From positions 1 through 64,000 of the forward strand of contig NZ_BPFX01000009.1 in the NCBI RefSeq assembly GCF_019655855.1: a stretch of 64,000 bases of DNA, written 5' to 3'. Positions 8,300 to 16,080 of this stretch are shown in pieces. How positions within the stretch are numbered: the stretch's first letter is position 1; each line of letters begins with the position of its first letter. The DNA comes from Pseudomonas paralcaligenes. Its GTDB lineage: Bacteria > Pseudomonadota > Gammaproteobacteria > Pseudomonadales > Pseudomonadaceae. The translations under genes and the position numbers were made by a program. The notes beneath the pieces were generated by a model. It made no database searches. It worked only from the letters and a program-made list of their open reading frames with translations, and was not told the origin of the DNA.

Positions 8300-9544
8300 T
8301 CAGCCCTGGGCGCGGCACCACTGCGCGGGGTCGCTCGGGCGGCCCTGCTGGCGGATGGCGAAGTACAGCGCCGGGGTATCCTGGCCACCGCTGGTGCCGA
8401 CCGTGGCGATGGCTTCTCCTGCCTTGACGATGTCGCCGGCGTCCTTCAACAGGCTCTGATTGTGACCATACAGGCTCAGGTAACCGTTCCCGTGATCGAG
8501 GATGACCAGAAGCCCGGCGCCACGCAACCAGTCGGCGAACACCACGCGCCCGCCGTGCACCGCGTGCACCTGGCTGCCGGCGCCGGCGCCGATCAGCACG
8601 CCGTCCCAAGTGGAGCGGGAGTCGCCGGCACGCGGTGAGCCGAAGCGCGCCACCAGCCGACCATTGACCGGCCACGGCAGCTTGCCCTTGGCCTTGGCGA
8701 AAGGACCGCCGAAGGCCGCGCCGTCGCTGGAGACCGCCGGACCGGACGGGGCGGTGGGCCTGCCGGACTCGCGTGCCTTCTGCGCCTCGAGCGCGGCCAG
8801 GCGGCGTGCCTCCTCGGCTTCGCGGGCCTGGCGGGCCAGGGTTTCCTCGATGGTCTTGAGAACGCGGGATAGCTCGATCTGTTCCTGCTCTCGCGCCTTG
8901 AGCTTGCGGTCGCCGGCGCCGTATTCCTTGTTCAGCTTGGCCAGCGCCACCTGGCGCTCCTTGCGCACGTTGGCCAGTTCGCCGCGGCGGGTGTCCAGGG
9001 CGTTCTTCTGTTCCTGCAGTTGGGCCTGCTGGTTGGCGATGTCCTGCTCGACGTTGGCCAGCTGGCGCAGGGTCTCGTTGAAGGCGCCGAGCTGCTCCAG
9101 GCGGGCCTTGCCCAGGTAGTCGTAGTAGGTGAGGTTGCGCGAGAACTGCTCCGGCTGCTGCTGGTTGAGCAGCAGGCGCAGCGGTTCCCGCTGGCCGCTC
9201 TGGTAGGCGGCGCGCGCCTGGATGGCGATCAGCCGCTGCTGCTCAAGGCGCGACTGCTGGAGTTTTTTTTTCTCCTGGTCGAGGCGCTTCAGCTCTTCCT
9301 CGCTATTTTTCAGCTCGCCTTCCAGGCCCTTGACCTGTTTCTCCAGGCCGCCCATTTCCTTCTCGGTGCGCTGCAGTTCCTTCTGCACGCCGGATTTCTC
9401 CTGCTGCAGCTTCTCCAGCAGTTTCTTCAGCTCGGCCACGTCGGCGCGGGCGGCTTCCAGCTGCTTCTGGGTTTCCGCCTTCTCGTCGGCGAAGGCCGGG
9501 GCGACAAGGCAGGACAGGAGTACGAGGGCGAGGGCGCGGAACAT
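8300..9544 (-). CDS. envC: EnvC-like murein hydrolase activator (M23-family fold)
   Basis: 414 aa. Signal peptide ending PAFA, a long coiled coil over roughly residues 20-250 (Lys/Glu/Gln-rich heptads), then a C-terminal LytM domain (NGRLVARFGSPRA, VHAVHGGRVVFADWLRGAG, LYGHNQSL). Zinc ligands of active M23 enzymes are missing: the first-His segment reads STWDGVLI and the final HxH segment reads LYFAIR. It therefore probably activates amidases at the septum rather than cutting peptidoglycan itself. It precedes ctpA by 40 bp. The A9 run encoding Lys-Lys-Lys lies at 9263-9271. Confidence 0.9.
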   Translation of the reverse strand: MFRALALVLLSCLVAPAFADEKAETQKQLEAARADVAELKKLLEKLQQEKSGVQKELQRTEKEMGGLEKQVKGLEGELKNSEEELKRLDQEKKKLQQSRLEQQRLIAIQARAAYQSGQREPLRLLLNQQQPEQFSRNLTYYDYLGKARLEQLGAFNETLRQLANVEQDIANQQAQLQEQKNALDTRRGELANVRKERQVALAKLNKEYGAGDRKLKAREQEQIELSRVLKTIEETLARQAREAEEARRLAALEAQKARESGRPTAPSGPAVSSDGAAFGGPFAKAKGKLPWPVNGRLVARFGSPRAGDSRSTWDGVLIGAGAGSQVHAVHGGRVVFADWLRGAGLLVILDHGNGYLSLYGHNQSLLKDAGDIVKAGEAIATVGTSGGQDTPALYFAIRQQGRPSDPAQWCRAQG

Positions 9545-9599
9545 GGGCGATGCGGGCACCTGGAGCGAGGGACGGCCTAGTATGCCCGTGGCGCCGCGC

Positions 9600-9635
9600 A
9601 AAAAAAACGCCCGCAGGCGGCAGCCGGCGAGCGTT
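9600..9635 (-). terminator. Probable terminator of gpmI
   Basis: Read on the minus strand, an inverted repeat of about 13 bp with one mismatch (AACGCTCGCCGGC pairing with GCCTGCGGGCGTT) is followed by eight T residues. It sits 18 bp past the gpmI stop and before envC, separating the two units. Confidence 0.8.
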
Positions 9636-9652
9636 TCACGGATTGCTCCGGG

Positions 9653-11188
9653 TTATTGCAGTTCGACGATGGTGGTGCCGGTCATTTCCGCCGGAACCGG
9701 CATGCCCATCAGGGTCAGCAGGGTCGGCGCCACGTCGGCCAGCACGCCGCCTTCGCGGATGCGCGCCGGGCGCTTGCCGACATAGATGAAGGGCACCGGC
9801 TCGCAGGTGTGGGCGGTGTGCGCCTGGCCGGTGCACTCGTCTTCCATCTGCTCGACGTTGCCGTGGTCGGCAGTGATCAGCGCCTCGCCGCCGACCTTGT
9901 CCAGCGCCTCGACGATGCGACCGACGCAGGTGTCCAGGGTCTCCACGGCCTTGACCGCCGCCTCGAACACGCCGGTGTGGCCGACCATGTCGCCGTTGGC
10001 GTAGTTGACCACGATCACGTCGAAGCGCTGGTTGTCGATGGCGTCGACGATCTTGTCGGTCACTTCCGGCGCGCTCATCTCCGGCTGCAGGTCGTAGGTG
10101 GCGACGTTGGGCGACGGGATCAGGATGCGCTCCTCGCCGGCGAAGGGCTCTTCGCGGCCGCCGGAGAAGAAGAAGGTGACGTGGGCGTACTTCTCGGTCT
10201 CGGCGATGCGCAGCTGGGTCTTGCCGTTGTTGGCCAGGTACTCGCCGAGCACGTTGGTCAGCGGTTCCGGCTTGTAGGCGCTGGGCGTCGGGATGGTAGC
10301 GGCGTACTGGGTCAGCATGACGAAGCCGGCCAGTTGCGGCACGCGCTTGCGCTCGAATTCCTTGAAGCCGGGTTCGACGAATGCGCGGGTCAGCTCGCGG
10401 GCGCGGTCGGCGCGGAAGTTCATGAACACCACGGCGTCGCCGTCTTCCACCTTCACCGGCGCGCCGACGGTGGTGGCCTTGACGAACTCGTCGCTTTCGC
10501 CGCGCGCGTAGGCGGCTTCCAGGCCCTCGATGGCGCTGGCGGCGGCGAACTGGCTCTGGCCCTCGACGATCAGGTGGTAGGCCTGCTCGACGCGGTCCCA
10601 GCGGTTGTCGCGGTCCATGGCGAAGTAGCGGCCGGTGAGGCTGGCGATGCGGCCCTTGCCGAGGCGGGCGAAGGTGGCGTCGAGCAGCTCCAGCGAAGGC
10701 TGTGCGCTCTTCGGCGGGGTGTCGCGGCCGTCGAGGAAGGCGTGCAGGTAGATCTTCTCGGCGCCACGCCGGGCGGCCAGCTCGGCCATGGCCACGATGT
10801 GGTCCTGGTGGCTGTGCACGCCGCCGTCGGAGAGCAGGCCGAGGATGTGCACGGCCTTGCCGGCGCCCACCGCCTTGTCCACCGCGGCGTTGATCTCGGC
10901 GTTCTCGAAGAACTCGCCGTCGCGGATCGCCTTGGTCACCCGGGTGAAGTCCTGATACACCACGCGGCCGGCGCCGAGGTTCATGTGACCGACCTCGGAG
11001 TTGCCCATCTGCCCGTCCGGCAGGCCCACGTCCATGCCGCTGCCGGAGATCAGGCCGTGCGGGAAGGTGGCGCGCAGGCGGTCGTAGACCGGGGTGCGGG
11101 CGGCGTGGATGGCGTTGTATTCGGGGCTGTCGCTGTGGCCGAAGCCGTCGAGGATGATCAGGACCAGGGGTTTGGGCGTGGCGCTCAT
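9653..11188 (-). CDS. gpmI: 2,3-bisphosphoglycerate-independent phosphoglycerate mutase
   Basis: 511 aa Mn-dependent glycolytic/gluconeogenic enzyme interconverting 3- and 2-phosphoglycerate. The alkaline-phosphatase-like domain opens with [10 protein letters not shown], the phosphoserine nucleophile lies in [10 protein letters not shown] near residue 60, and the metal-binding segments [12 protein letters not shown] and [11 protein letters not shown] are intact. The start at 11188 (MSATPKP) was preferred; 13 further upstream codons are in frame but not conserved. The gene is divergent from the rhodanese-grxC-secB unit. Confidence 0.95.
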   Translation of the reverse strand: MSATPKPLVLIILDGFGHSDSPEYNAIHAARTPVYDRLRATFPHGLISGSGMDVGLPDGQMGNSEVGHMNLGAGRVVYQDFTRVTKAIRDGEFFENAEINAAVDKAVGAGKAVHILGLLSDGGVHSHQDHIVAMAELAARRGAEKIYLHAFLDGRDTPPKSAQPSLELLDATFARLGKGRIASLTGRYFAMDRDNRWDRVEQAYHLIVEGQSQFAAASAIEGLEAAYARGESDEFVKATTVGAPVKVEDGDAVVFMNFRADRARELTRAFVEPGFKEFERKRVPQLAGFVMLTQYAATIPTPSAYKPEPLTNVLGEYLANNGKTQLRIAETEKYAHVTFFFSGGREEPFAGEERILIPSPNVATYDLQPEMSAPEVTDKIVDAIDNQRFDVIVVNYANGDMVGHTGVFEAAVKAVETLDTCVGRIVEALDKVGGEALITADHGNVEQMEDECTGQAHTAHTCEPVPFIYVGKRPARIREGGVLADVAPTLLTLMGMPVPAEMTGTTIVELQ

Positions 11189-11268
11189 GAAGGCTGGCTC
11201 GCTGTGGTGATCAAAAAGGTCGGGCATTCTACCGGCGGAACGCCCGCTGCGTCACCGCCGGGCGGGGC

Positions 11269-11296
11269 TTGGCCCGATGGGCGCGCTGTGTATACT
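11269..11296 (+). promoter_or_regulatory. Candidate sigma-70 promoter for rhodanese-grxC-secB
   Basis: TTGGCC and TATACT separated by 16 bp, ending 30 bp before the rhodanese start codon. Called by eye; the -35 is imperfect. Confidence 0.5.
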
Positions 11297-11326
11297 GGCC
11301 GCCATTTTAGGCTTTGGAACCTCGCG

Positions 11327-11740
11327 ATGCTGGCCCAACTGATTGAATTTGCCACTAACCACTATGTATTGAGTGGATGCTTCGTCGTGCTGGCGGTGCT
11401 GCTGCTGGTCACCGAGCTGCGCAAGGGCGGGCAGAGCCTGTCGAGCCGCGAGCTGACCGCGCTGGTGAACCGGGACGAAGGCGTGGTGCTGGACATTCGC
11501 AACAGCAAGGACTTCTCCGCCGGCCATATCGTCGACGCGCTGAACATTCCGTTCGACAAGGTCGCTGGCCGTCTCTCCGAGCTGGAGAAGTACAAGGCCA
11601 AGACCATCATCGTGGTCGATGCCATGGGCCAGCACGCCGGCAGCGTCGCCCGCGACCTGAAGAAGGCCGGCTTCACCGCCGCCAAGCTGTCCGGCGGCAT
11701 CGCCACCTGGCGCGGCGACAACCTGCCGGTGGTCAAGTGA
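11327..11740 (+). CDS. Membrane-anchored rhodanese-like protein (YibN type)
   Basis: 137 aa. An N-terminal transmembrane helix (residues 14-31, LSGCFVVLAVLLLVTEL) is followed by a cytoplasmic rhodanese domain (LDIRNSKDFSAGHIVDALNIP). At the usual catalytic cysteine loop the sequence reads VDAMGQHAGSVAR, with no Cys, so classic sulfurtransferase chemistry is unlikely. It is the first gene of the conserved rhodanese-grxC-secB cluster; one base separates it from grxC. A role alongside membrane protein export is an inference from that context. Confidence 0.88.
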   Translation: MLAQLIEFATNHYVLSGCFVVLAVLLLVTELRKGGQSLSSRELTALVNRDEGVVLDIRNSKDFSAGHIVDALNIPFDKVAGRLSELEKYKAKTIIVVDAMGQHAGSVARDLKKAGFTAAKLSGGIATWRGDNLPVVK

Positions 11741-11741
11741 C

Positions 11742-11996
11742 ATGACCGAGGTGGTCGTCTACTCCAGTGCCTGGTGCCCCTACTGCATCCGCGCCAAGCA
11801 GCTGCTGACCGGCAAGGGCGTGGCCTTCCGCGAGATCAGCGTGGACGGCAAGCCGGACGTGCGCGCCGAGATGACCCGCAAGGCCGGGCGCACCTCGGTG
11901 CCGCAGATCTGGATCGGCGCCACCCATGTCGGTGGCTGCGACGACCTCTTCGCCCTGGAGCGCGCCGGCCGGCTCGACGCGCTGCTCGGCTCCTGA
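11742..11996 (+). CDS. grxC: Glutaredoxin 3
   Basis: 84 aa dithiol glutaredoxin with the active site WCPYCIRA near the N-terminus, the cis-Pro segment TSVPQIWIG and the glutathione-binding GGCDDLFALE. It reduces protein disulfides and mixed glutathione disulfides in the cytoplasm. It lies between the rhodanese gene and secB with 1 bp and 35 bp spacings, so is almost certainly co-transcribed. Confidence 0.94.
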   Translation: MTEVVVYSSAWCPYCIRAKQLLTGKGVAFREISVDGKPDVRAEMTRKAGRTSVPQIWIGATHVGGCDDLFALERAGRLDALLGS

Positions 11997-12031
11997 ACCC
12001 TTTCAGAAACCCCTAGTACAGAAGAACTGCC

Positions 12032-12514
12032 ATGACTGAACAAGCAACCAACGGCGCAGCCGTCGAGAACAACGAAGGCCCTCAGTTTTCCCTGCAGCGC
12101 ATCTATGTGAAGGATCTGTCCTTCGAGGCGCCGAAGAGCCCCGAGATCTTCCGCCTGGAGTGGGCCCCGAGCGTCGCCCTGGACCTGAACACCAAGCAGC
12201 GCCAGCTGGACGGCAACTTCTTCGAAGTGGTGCTGACCCTGTCGGTCACCGTGAAGACCGGCGAAGACATCGCCTTCATCGCCGAAGTGCAGCAGGCCGG
12301 CATCTTCCTGATCCAGGGCCTGGACCCGGCTTCCATGAGCCACACCCTGGGTGCCTTCTGCCCGAACATCCTGTTCCCCTATGCCCGCGAGACTCTGGAC
12401 AGCCTGGTCATCCGCGGTTCCTTCCCGGCCCTGATGCTGTCGCCGGTGAACTTCGACGCCCTGTACGCCCAGGAGCTGCAGCGTCAGCAGGAAGCAGCCG
12501 GCGCCCAGGCCTGA
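12032..12514 (+). CDS. secB: SecB, protein-export chaperone
   Basis: 160 aa cytosolic chaperone that forms tetramers, keeps Sec precursors unfolded and delivers them to SecA. Family landmarks are [14 protein letters not shown] at the start, [10 protein letters not shown] in the beta-sheet and [12 protein letters not shown] in the peptide-binding groove. It ends the rhodanese-grxC-secB operon and is followed by a strong terminator. Confidence 0.96.
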   Translation: MTEQATNGAAVENNEGPQFSLQRIYVKDLSFEAPKSPEIFRLEWAPSVALDLNTKQRQLDGNFFEVVLTLSVTVKTGEDIAFIAEVQQAGIFLIQGLDPASMSHTLGAFCPNILFPYARETLDSLVIRGSFPALMLSPVNFDALYAQELQRQQEAAGAQA

Positions 12515-12531
12515 TCGCCAGCCGCTGTCGA

Positions 12532-12560
12532 GGAGCCGCCGCAAGGCGGCTTCTGCGTTT
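12532..12560 (+). terminator. Terminator after secB
   Basis: AGCCGCC, GCAA loop, GGCGGCT, then TCTGCGTTT. It lies between the convergent secB and trmL genes and could serve both. Confidence 0.8.
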
Positions 12561-13021
12561 CAGGCCCCGGCGAAATCCAGCTGGCGCCAGCCTTCGTAGA
12601 CCACCACGGCCACCGCGTTGGACAGGTTGAGGCTGCGGCACTGGGGGCGCATGGGCATGCGCAGGCGCTGCTCGTCCGGGATCTGTGCCAGCACGTCGGC
12701 GGGCAGGCCGCGGCTTTCCGGGCCGAACAGCAGCAGGTCGCCGGCGCGGTAGCTCATCTGGGCATAGCCGTGGCTGGCCTTGGTGGTGAAGGCCAGCACC
12801 CGGTCGGGCTGGACGTCCGTGATACAGTCGGCCAGCGATGCGTGGCGCTTCAGCGTGGCGTATTCGTGGTAATCCAGGCCCGCGCGGCGCAGGCGCTTGT
12901 CGTCCAGTTCGAAGCCCAGTGGCTCGATCAGGTGCAGGTGGCAGCCGGTGTTGGCGCAGAGGCGGATGATGTTGCCGGTGTTCGGAGGAATCTCCGGCTG
13001 GAACAGTACGACATGAAACAT
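12560..13021 (-). CDS. trmL: TrmL, tRNA (cytidine/uridine-2'-O-)-methyltransferase
   Basis: 153 aa SPOUT methyltransferase that 2'-O-methylates the wobble base of tRNA-Leu isoacceptors. Visible motifs are FQPEIPPNTGNIIRLCANTG at the N-terminus, LLFGPESRGLP, and the knot segment RSLNLSNAVAVVVYE. The ATG at 13021 gives the conserved MFHVVLF start; longer upstream readings are unconserved. It is convergent with secB. Confidence 0.94.
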   Translation of the reverse strand: MFHVVLFQPEIPPNTGNIIRLCANTGCHLHLIEPLGFELDDKRLRRAGLDYHEYATLKRHASLADCITDVQPDRVLAFTTKASHGYAQMSYRAGDLLLFGPESRGLPADVLAQIPDEQRLRMPMRPQCRSLNLSNAVAVVVYEGWRQLDFAGA

Positions 13022-13112
13022 GGGCGAGGCTCGGCGGGACCGGGGCCGCCATTCTACATCGCCGCCGGCGCCATTCCGCGCGCCGCTGGCCCTTTCCACC
13101 GGGGGAATCGCC

Positions 13113-13652
13113 TTGGCCTGGTTCGCCAGAAGAACGGACGCGCGCGTCGAGGACGATCCGCAGGCGCGGGCGGATGCCCGCATCGCCCGCCGGGAACGCA
13201 TCGAGCGCTTGCGTCGCGGCAGTGTCTGGTACCTGGCCGTGATGCTGCTGGCGACTCTGATCGGCCTGATGATCGGGCGCGTGGTCAACGGCCAGATTCC
13301 CTGGGGCGGCGTCCCGCCTCCGCACCAGGCGCCGCGACTGCAGGTGCTGGTGGAGAGCGAGGCCGGCGCGCTGCGCCTGCAGCTTGTCTCGGAACGTCCG
13401 CTGGAGTACCGCCGCGTCGATGCGCCTGGCGCGGTGAGCCTGGTCCTGGCGGATGCCCGGCTGCCGGACGCGCCGCGCAGCGGCCGCGTGACGGGGCCGG
13501 GCGGCAGCCTGTCCTGGCGGCTGGAGCCCCGTGGCGACGATGTCAACGTCCTGCTGGTCGGCCTGGGGGAGGGGCTTCGGGTGCTGGACCAGGCGCAGCC
13601 GTCCGCCGACGACTGGCGGCTGGTGATCGAGGCTCGGATGGACCCGCCGTAG
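13113..13652 (+). CDS. Single-pass membrane protein with AMIN-like periplasmic domain (hypothetical)
   Basis: Not recognised as a named gene. From the TTG at 13113 (GGGGGA eight bases upstream) it encodes 179 aa: a charged Arg-rich cytoplasmic segment, one transmembrane helix (WYLAVMLLATLIGLMIG, about residues 39-55), then some 110 residues outside. That part (LQLVSERPLEYRR, VSLVLADARLPDAP) resembles the AMIN fold that localises cell-wall amidases, which is my inference from pattern alone. An upstream ATG at 13020 overlaps trmL and lacks a good ribosome site. It is divergent from trmL. Confidence 0.65.
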   Translation: MAWFARRTDARVEDDPQARADARIARRERIERLRRGSVWYLAVMLLATLIGLMIGRVVNGQIPWGGVPPPHQAPRLQVLVESEAGALRLQLVSERPLEYRRVDAPGAVSLVLADARLPDAPRSGRVTGPGGSLSWRLEPRGDDVNVLLVGLGEGLRVLDQAQPSADDWRLVIEARMDPP

Positions 13653-14095
13653 AGCGCAACGGTGCATCGGATTTGGGCACGCTGCACTGGATGGGGTCAC
13701 GGTCCATCGCCCGGGCTGGCTCCTGCCACTGGTGGCGCGGAGGGCGCATGATCCGTGGTCGCGGGTGGTTTTCCGGGTTTTGCCGCGCCGGAAAGCACAA
13801 GGGCCACCGCGGAGGGTGGCCCTTGTGCCTGGCTTGTAAAAGAGGGGATTCCCCGGCCTGCCTGTACCAAGGTCCCCAAAAAAGCAGTTGCCTGATACTA
13901 AGCAGAAGGTGTGCCAGTTTTGTGACGACGGCCGAAAAAACCTTTCTGCCCTGTCTGTGACCTGCTGCTCGCCGACGAAGGTGCGCCGCGCGTGATGGGG
14001 GCCGTCTGACTAGGCTTAGGGTCTGCCTGCGTTTCGGCTTGATATGTGCTGAGACGTCAATGGACTCTGGGATGTTTTGCAGTCGGATGTCGGTT
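13653..14095. other. Intergenic region with one strong hairpin; no gene seen
   Basis: 443 bp before the binding-protein gene. The only clear structure is the 11-bp stem at 13798-13825. The stretch 13874-13945 is locally A/T-richer than its surroundings and could hold a promoter or small RNA, but I could not define boundaries. Confidence 0.5.
13798..13825. terminator. Perfect 11-bp hairpin, possible terminator
   Basis: CAAGGGCCACC and its exact complement enclose a 6-nt loop. No T-tract follows on either strand, so termination is plausible but not certain. Confidence 0.5.
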
Positions 14096-14830
14096 ATGAA
14101 CGGATTTCGAGGCGCGGTGCTGTGGGTCGCCCTGCTGCTGGTGCAGCCGGTCGTGGCCGAGCACCTGCGCCTGGCGGGCAATCCCTGGCCGCCCTTCACC
14201 GACCAGCGCCTGCCCCAGAACGGCCTAGCGGTGGAGCTGGTGACCACCGCGCTGCAGCGGGCCGGGCATACCACCGAATATGTGGAAGTGCCCTGGGCCA
14301 GGGCGCTGAGGGGTTTCCAGCAGGGCGACTACGACGTGGTGGTCGCCGCCTGGTACAGCCCCGAGCGGGCCCGCTACGGACGGTTTTCCGAGCCCTACCT
14401 GGTCAACCGCATCCGCTTCCTGCGCCGCGCCGGCACGCCCTTAGAGTTTCGTGGGCTGGACAGCCTGAGGCCGTTCAGCATCGCGGTGGTGCGCGGCTAC
14501 AGCTACGACCCTGCGTTCGACAAGGCGCCCGGGCTGGACCGGGTGCCGGTGCTGGAGTTCGCCATGGGCGCGCGGATGCTGGCGGCCGGGCGCGTGCAGC
14601 TGACCCTGGAGGACGAGCTGGTGGCCCGCTACCACCTGCGCCACGGGCTACGGGAGATTCGCGGCTCGGTGGAGTTCGTGGAGACGCCGCTCAGCGAGAA
14701 CGGCCTGCACATCATGCTGCGCCGCAGCCATCCGCTGCACCGGCAGATCGTGCGCGAGTTCGACGCGGCTATCGCCGCGATGAAGGCCGACGGCAGCTAC
14801 CGGCGCATCTTCAGGCGTCACGGCCTGTAG
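14096..14830 (+). CDS. Periplasmic substrate-binding protein, SBP_bac_3 family
   Basis: 244 aa. Signal peptide (VLWVALLLVQPVVA) followed by a family-3 solute-binding fold: LRLAGNPWPPFT opens lobe 1, YDVVVAAWYSPERARYGRFSEPY lies at the hinge, and ADGSYRRIFRRHGL closes the domain. Homologues bind polar amino acids or act as sensory binding proteins. No permease or ATPase genes adjoin it, so a stand-alone or signalling role is possible. An alternative ATG lies 9 bp upstream. Its 3' end overlaps the convergent GGDEF gene by 20 bp. Confidence 0.8.
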   Translation: MNGFRGAVLWVALLLVQPVVAEHLRLAGNPWPPFTDQRLPQNGLAVELVTTALQRAGHTTEYVEVPWARALRGFQQGDYDVVVAAWYSPERARYGRFSEPYLVNRIRFLRRAGTPLEFRGLDSLRPFSIAVVRGYSYDPAFDKAPGLDRVPVLEFAMGARMLAAGRVQLTLEDELVARYHLRHGLREIRGSVEFVETPLSENGLHIMLRRSHPLHRQIVREFDAAIAAMKADGSYRRIFRRHGL

Positions 14831-16067
14831 GGGCGCTGGCGATGGTGCGCCCGCGGCCACTGCGCTTGGCCTGGTACAGGCGCATGTCGGCGAGGTGCAG
14901 CAGGCTCTCCAGGTCGTCCGGTATGCCGTGGTAGACGCCGGCGCTGAAGCCCAGCGGCGGCGCGCCGGGGGCGTACTTCAGGGTGGCGCAGTGCTGGCGC
15001 AGGGTGTCCAGGGTGTGGGTCACCGTCTCGCCGTCGACGCGGCTGACCAGGGCGAACTCCTCGCCGCCCAGGCGCCCCAGCAGGGTGTCCGGGAACGCCT
15101 GGCGCAGGGCGCGGGCGAACTGCAGCAGGGCGGCGTCGCCGCTGGCGTGGCCGTGCTCGTCGTTGATCGTCTTGAAGTGGTCGAGGTCGATCATCGCCAC
15201 GCTGAGGTCCTGGCCGCCCTTCTGCGCCTGGCGTATCAGGTCAACGCCCTGCTCGTAGAAGGCGCGGCGGTTGTACAGGCCGGTCAGCGAGTCGAACAGC
15301 GCCGCCTGTTTCAGCGCGCGCATCATGTCGCGGCGCTCCAGGCAGGACATCACCCGGCAGTTGAGTTCCTCGGGGCAGAACGGCTTGCGCAGGAAGTCGT
15401 CGGCGCCGTGCTTGATGAACAGGGCGCTGAGCGAGCCCTTGGCGTCGGCCGACAGGCCCAGGATGATCAGTTCGTTGCGCTTCATCTTCTGCCGCAGCAG
15501 CTTGACCAGTTCGAAGCCGCTGACTCCGGGCATGCTGTGGTCGACCAGGAACAGGTCGATGTCCGGCTGCTCGCGCAGGATGCGCAGCGCCTCGTCGCCG
15601 TCGCAGGCGTCGATGATCTGGTACAGGTGCGGGGTCAGCACCCGGCGGATGAAGTGGCGGGTGGCCTCGGAATCCTCCGCCACCAGGATCTTCACGTGGC
15701 TGTTGCTCTCCAGCCGGTGCAGCAGGCGGAAGGCGTATTCGTAGGAGTGCTGGCTCTCCTTCAGCACGTAGTCGACCACGCCCTTGAGCAGCAGGTCGTC
15801 GCGCCGGTGCTCGTCGTAGGAGCCGCTGAGCACGATGCAGGGCAGGTTGTACTGCATCACCAGGTCGACGATCTCGCCGTTCGGCGCGTCCGGCAGGTTG
15901 AGGTCGACGATGGCGGCGAAGAACAGTGCCGAGGACGTTTCCAGCAGCACCTGGGCCTCGCCCAGCGAGGCGCAGAACAGCGGCTGCAGCGCCGGTTCCT
16001 GGCGGAACAGGTGGTCGAGGATCTTCAGTACCAGCGGGCTGTCTTCGACAACCAGGATGTTGCGCAT
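14811..16067 (-). CDS. Tandem-receiver diguanylate cyclase (REC-REC-GGDEF)
   Basis: 418 aa response regulator predicted to make cyclic-di-GMP. Receiver 1 (residues 1-120) has VVEDS and Asp55 in AAIVDLNLP; receiver 2 (about 125-245) has VAEDS and LFLVDHSMPG. The GGDEF domain follows (SLTGLYNRRAF) with a catalytic GGEEF. The RxxD product-inhibition site expected five residues before GGEEF is absent (the segment reads FPDTLLGRL), so feedback inhibition is probably weak. It begins 13 bp after dbpA and probably shares its transcript. No histidine kinase is adjacent. Confidence 0.9.
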   Translation of the reverse strand: MRNILVVEDSPLVLKILDHLFRQEPALQPLFCASLGEAQVLLETSSALFFAAIVDLNLPDAPNGEIVDLVMQYNLPCIVLSGSYDEHRRDDLLLKGVVDYVLKESQHSYEYAFRLLHRLESNSHVKILVAEDSEATRHFIRRVLTPHLYQIIDACDGDEALRILREQPDIDLFLVDHSMPGVSGFELVKLLRQKMKRNELIILGLSADAKGSLSALFIKHGADDFLRKPFCPEELNCRVMSCLERRDMMRALKQAALFDSLTGLYNRRAFYEQGVDLIRQAQKGGQDLSVAMIDLDHFKTINDEHGHASGDAALLQFARALRQAFPDTLLGRLGGEEFALVSRVDGETVTHTLDTLRQHCATLKYAPGAPPLGFSAGVYHGIPDDLESLLHLADMRLYQAKRSGRGRTIASAPTGRDA

Positions 16068-16080
16068 AGCCGTCTCGCCT

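Noticed and set aside
9656..11326. Long plus-strand frame running into the rhodanese gene
   Set aside because: Antisense of gpmI; only the part from 11327 onward matches a real protein (transmembrane helix plus rhodanese).
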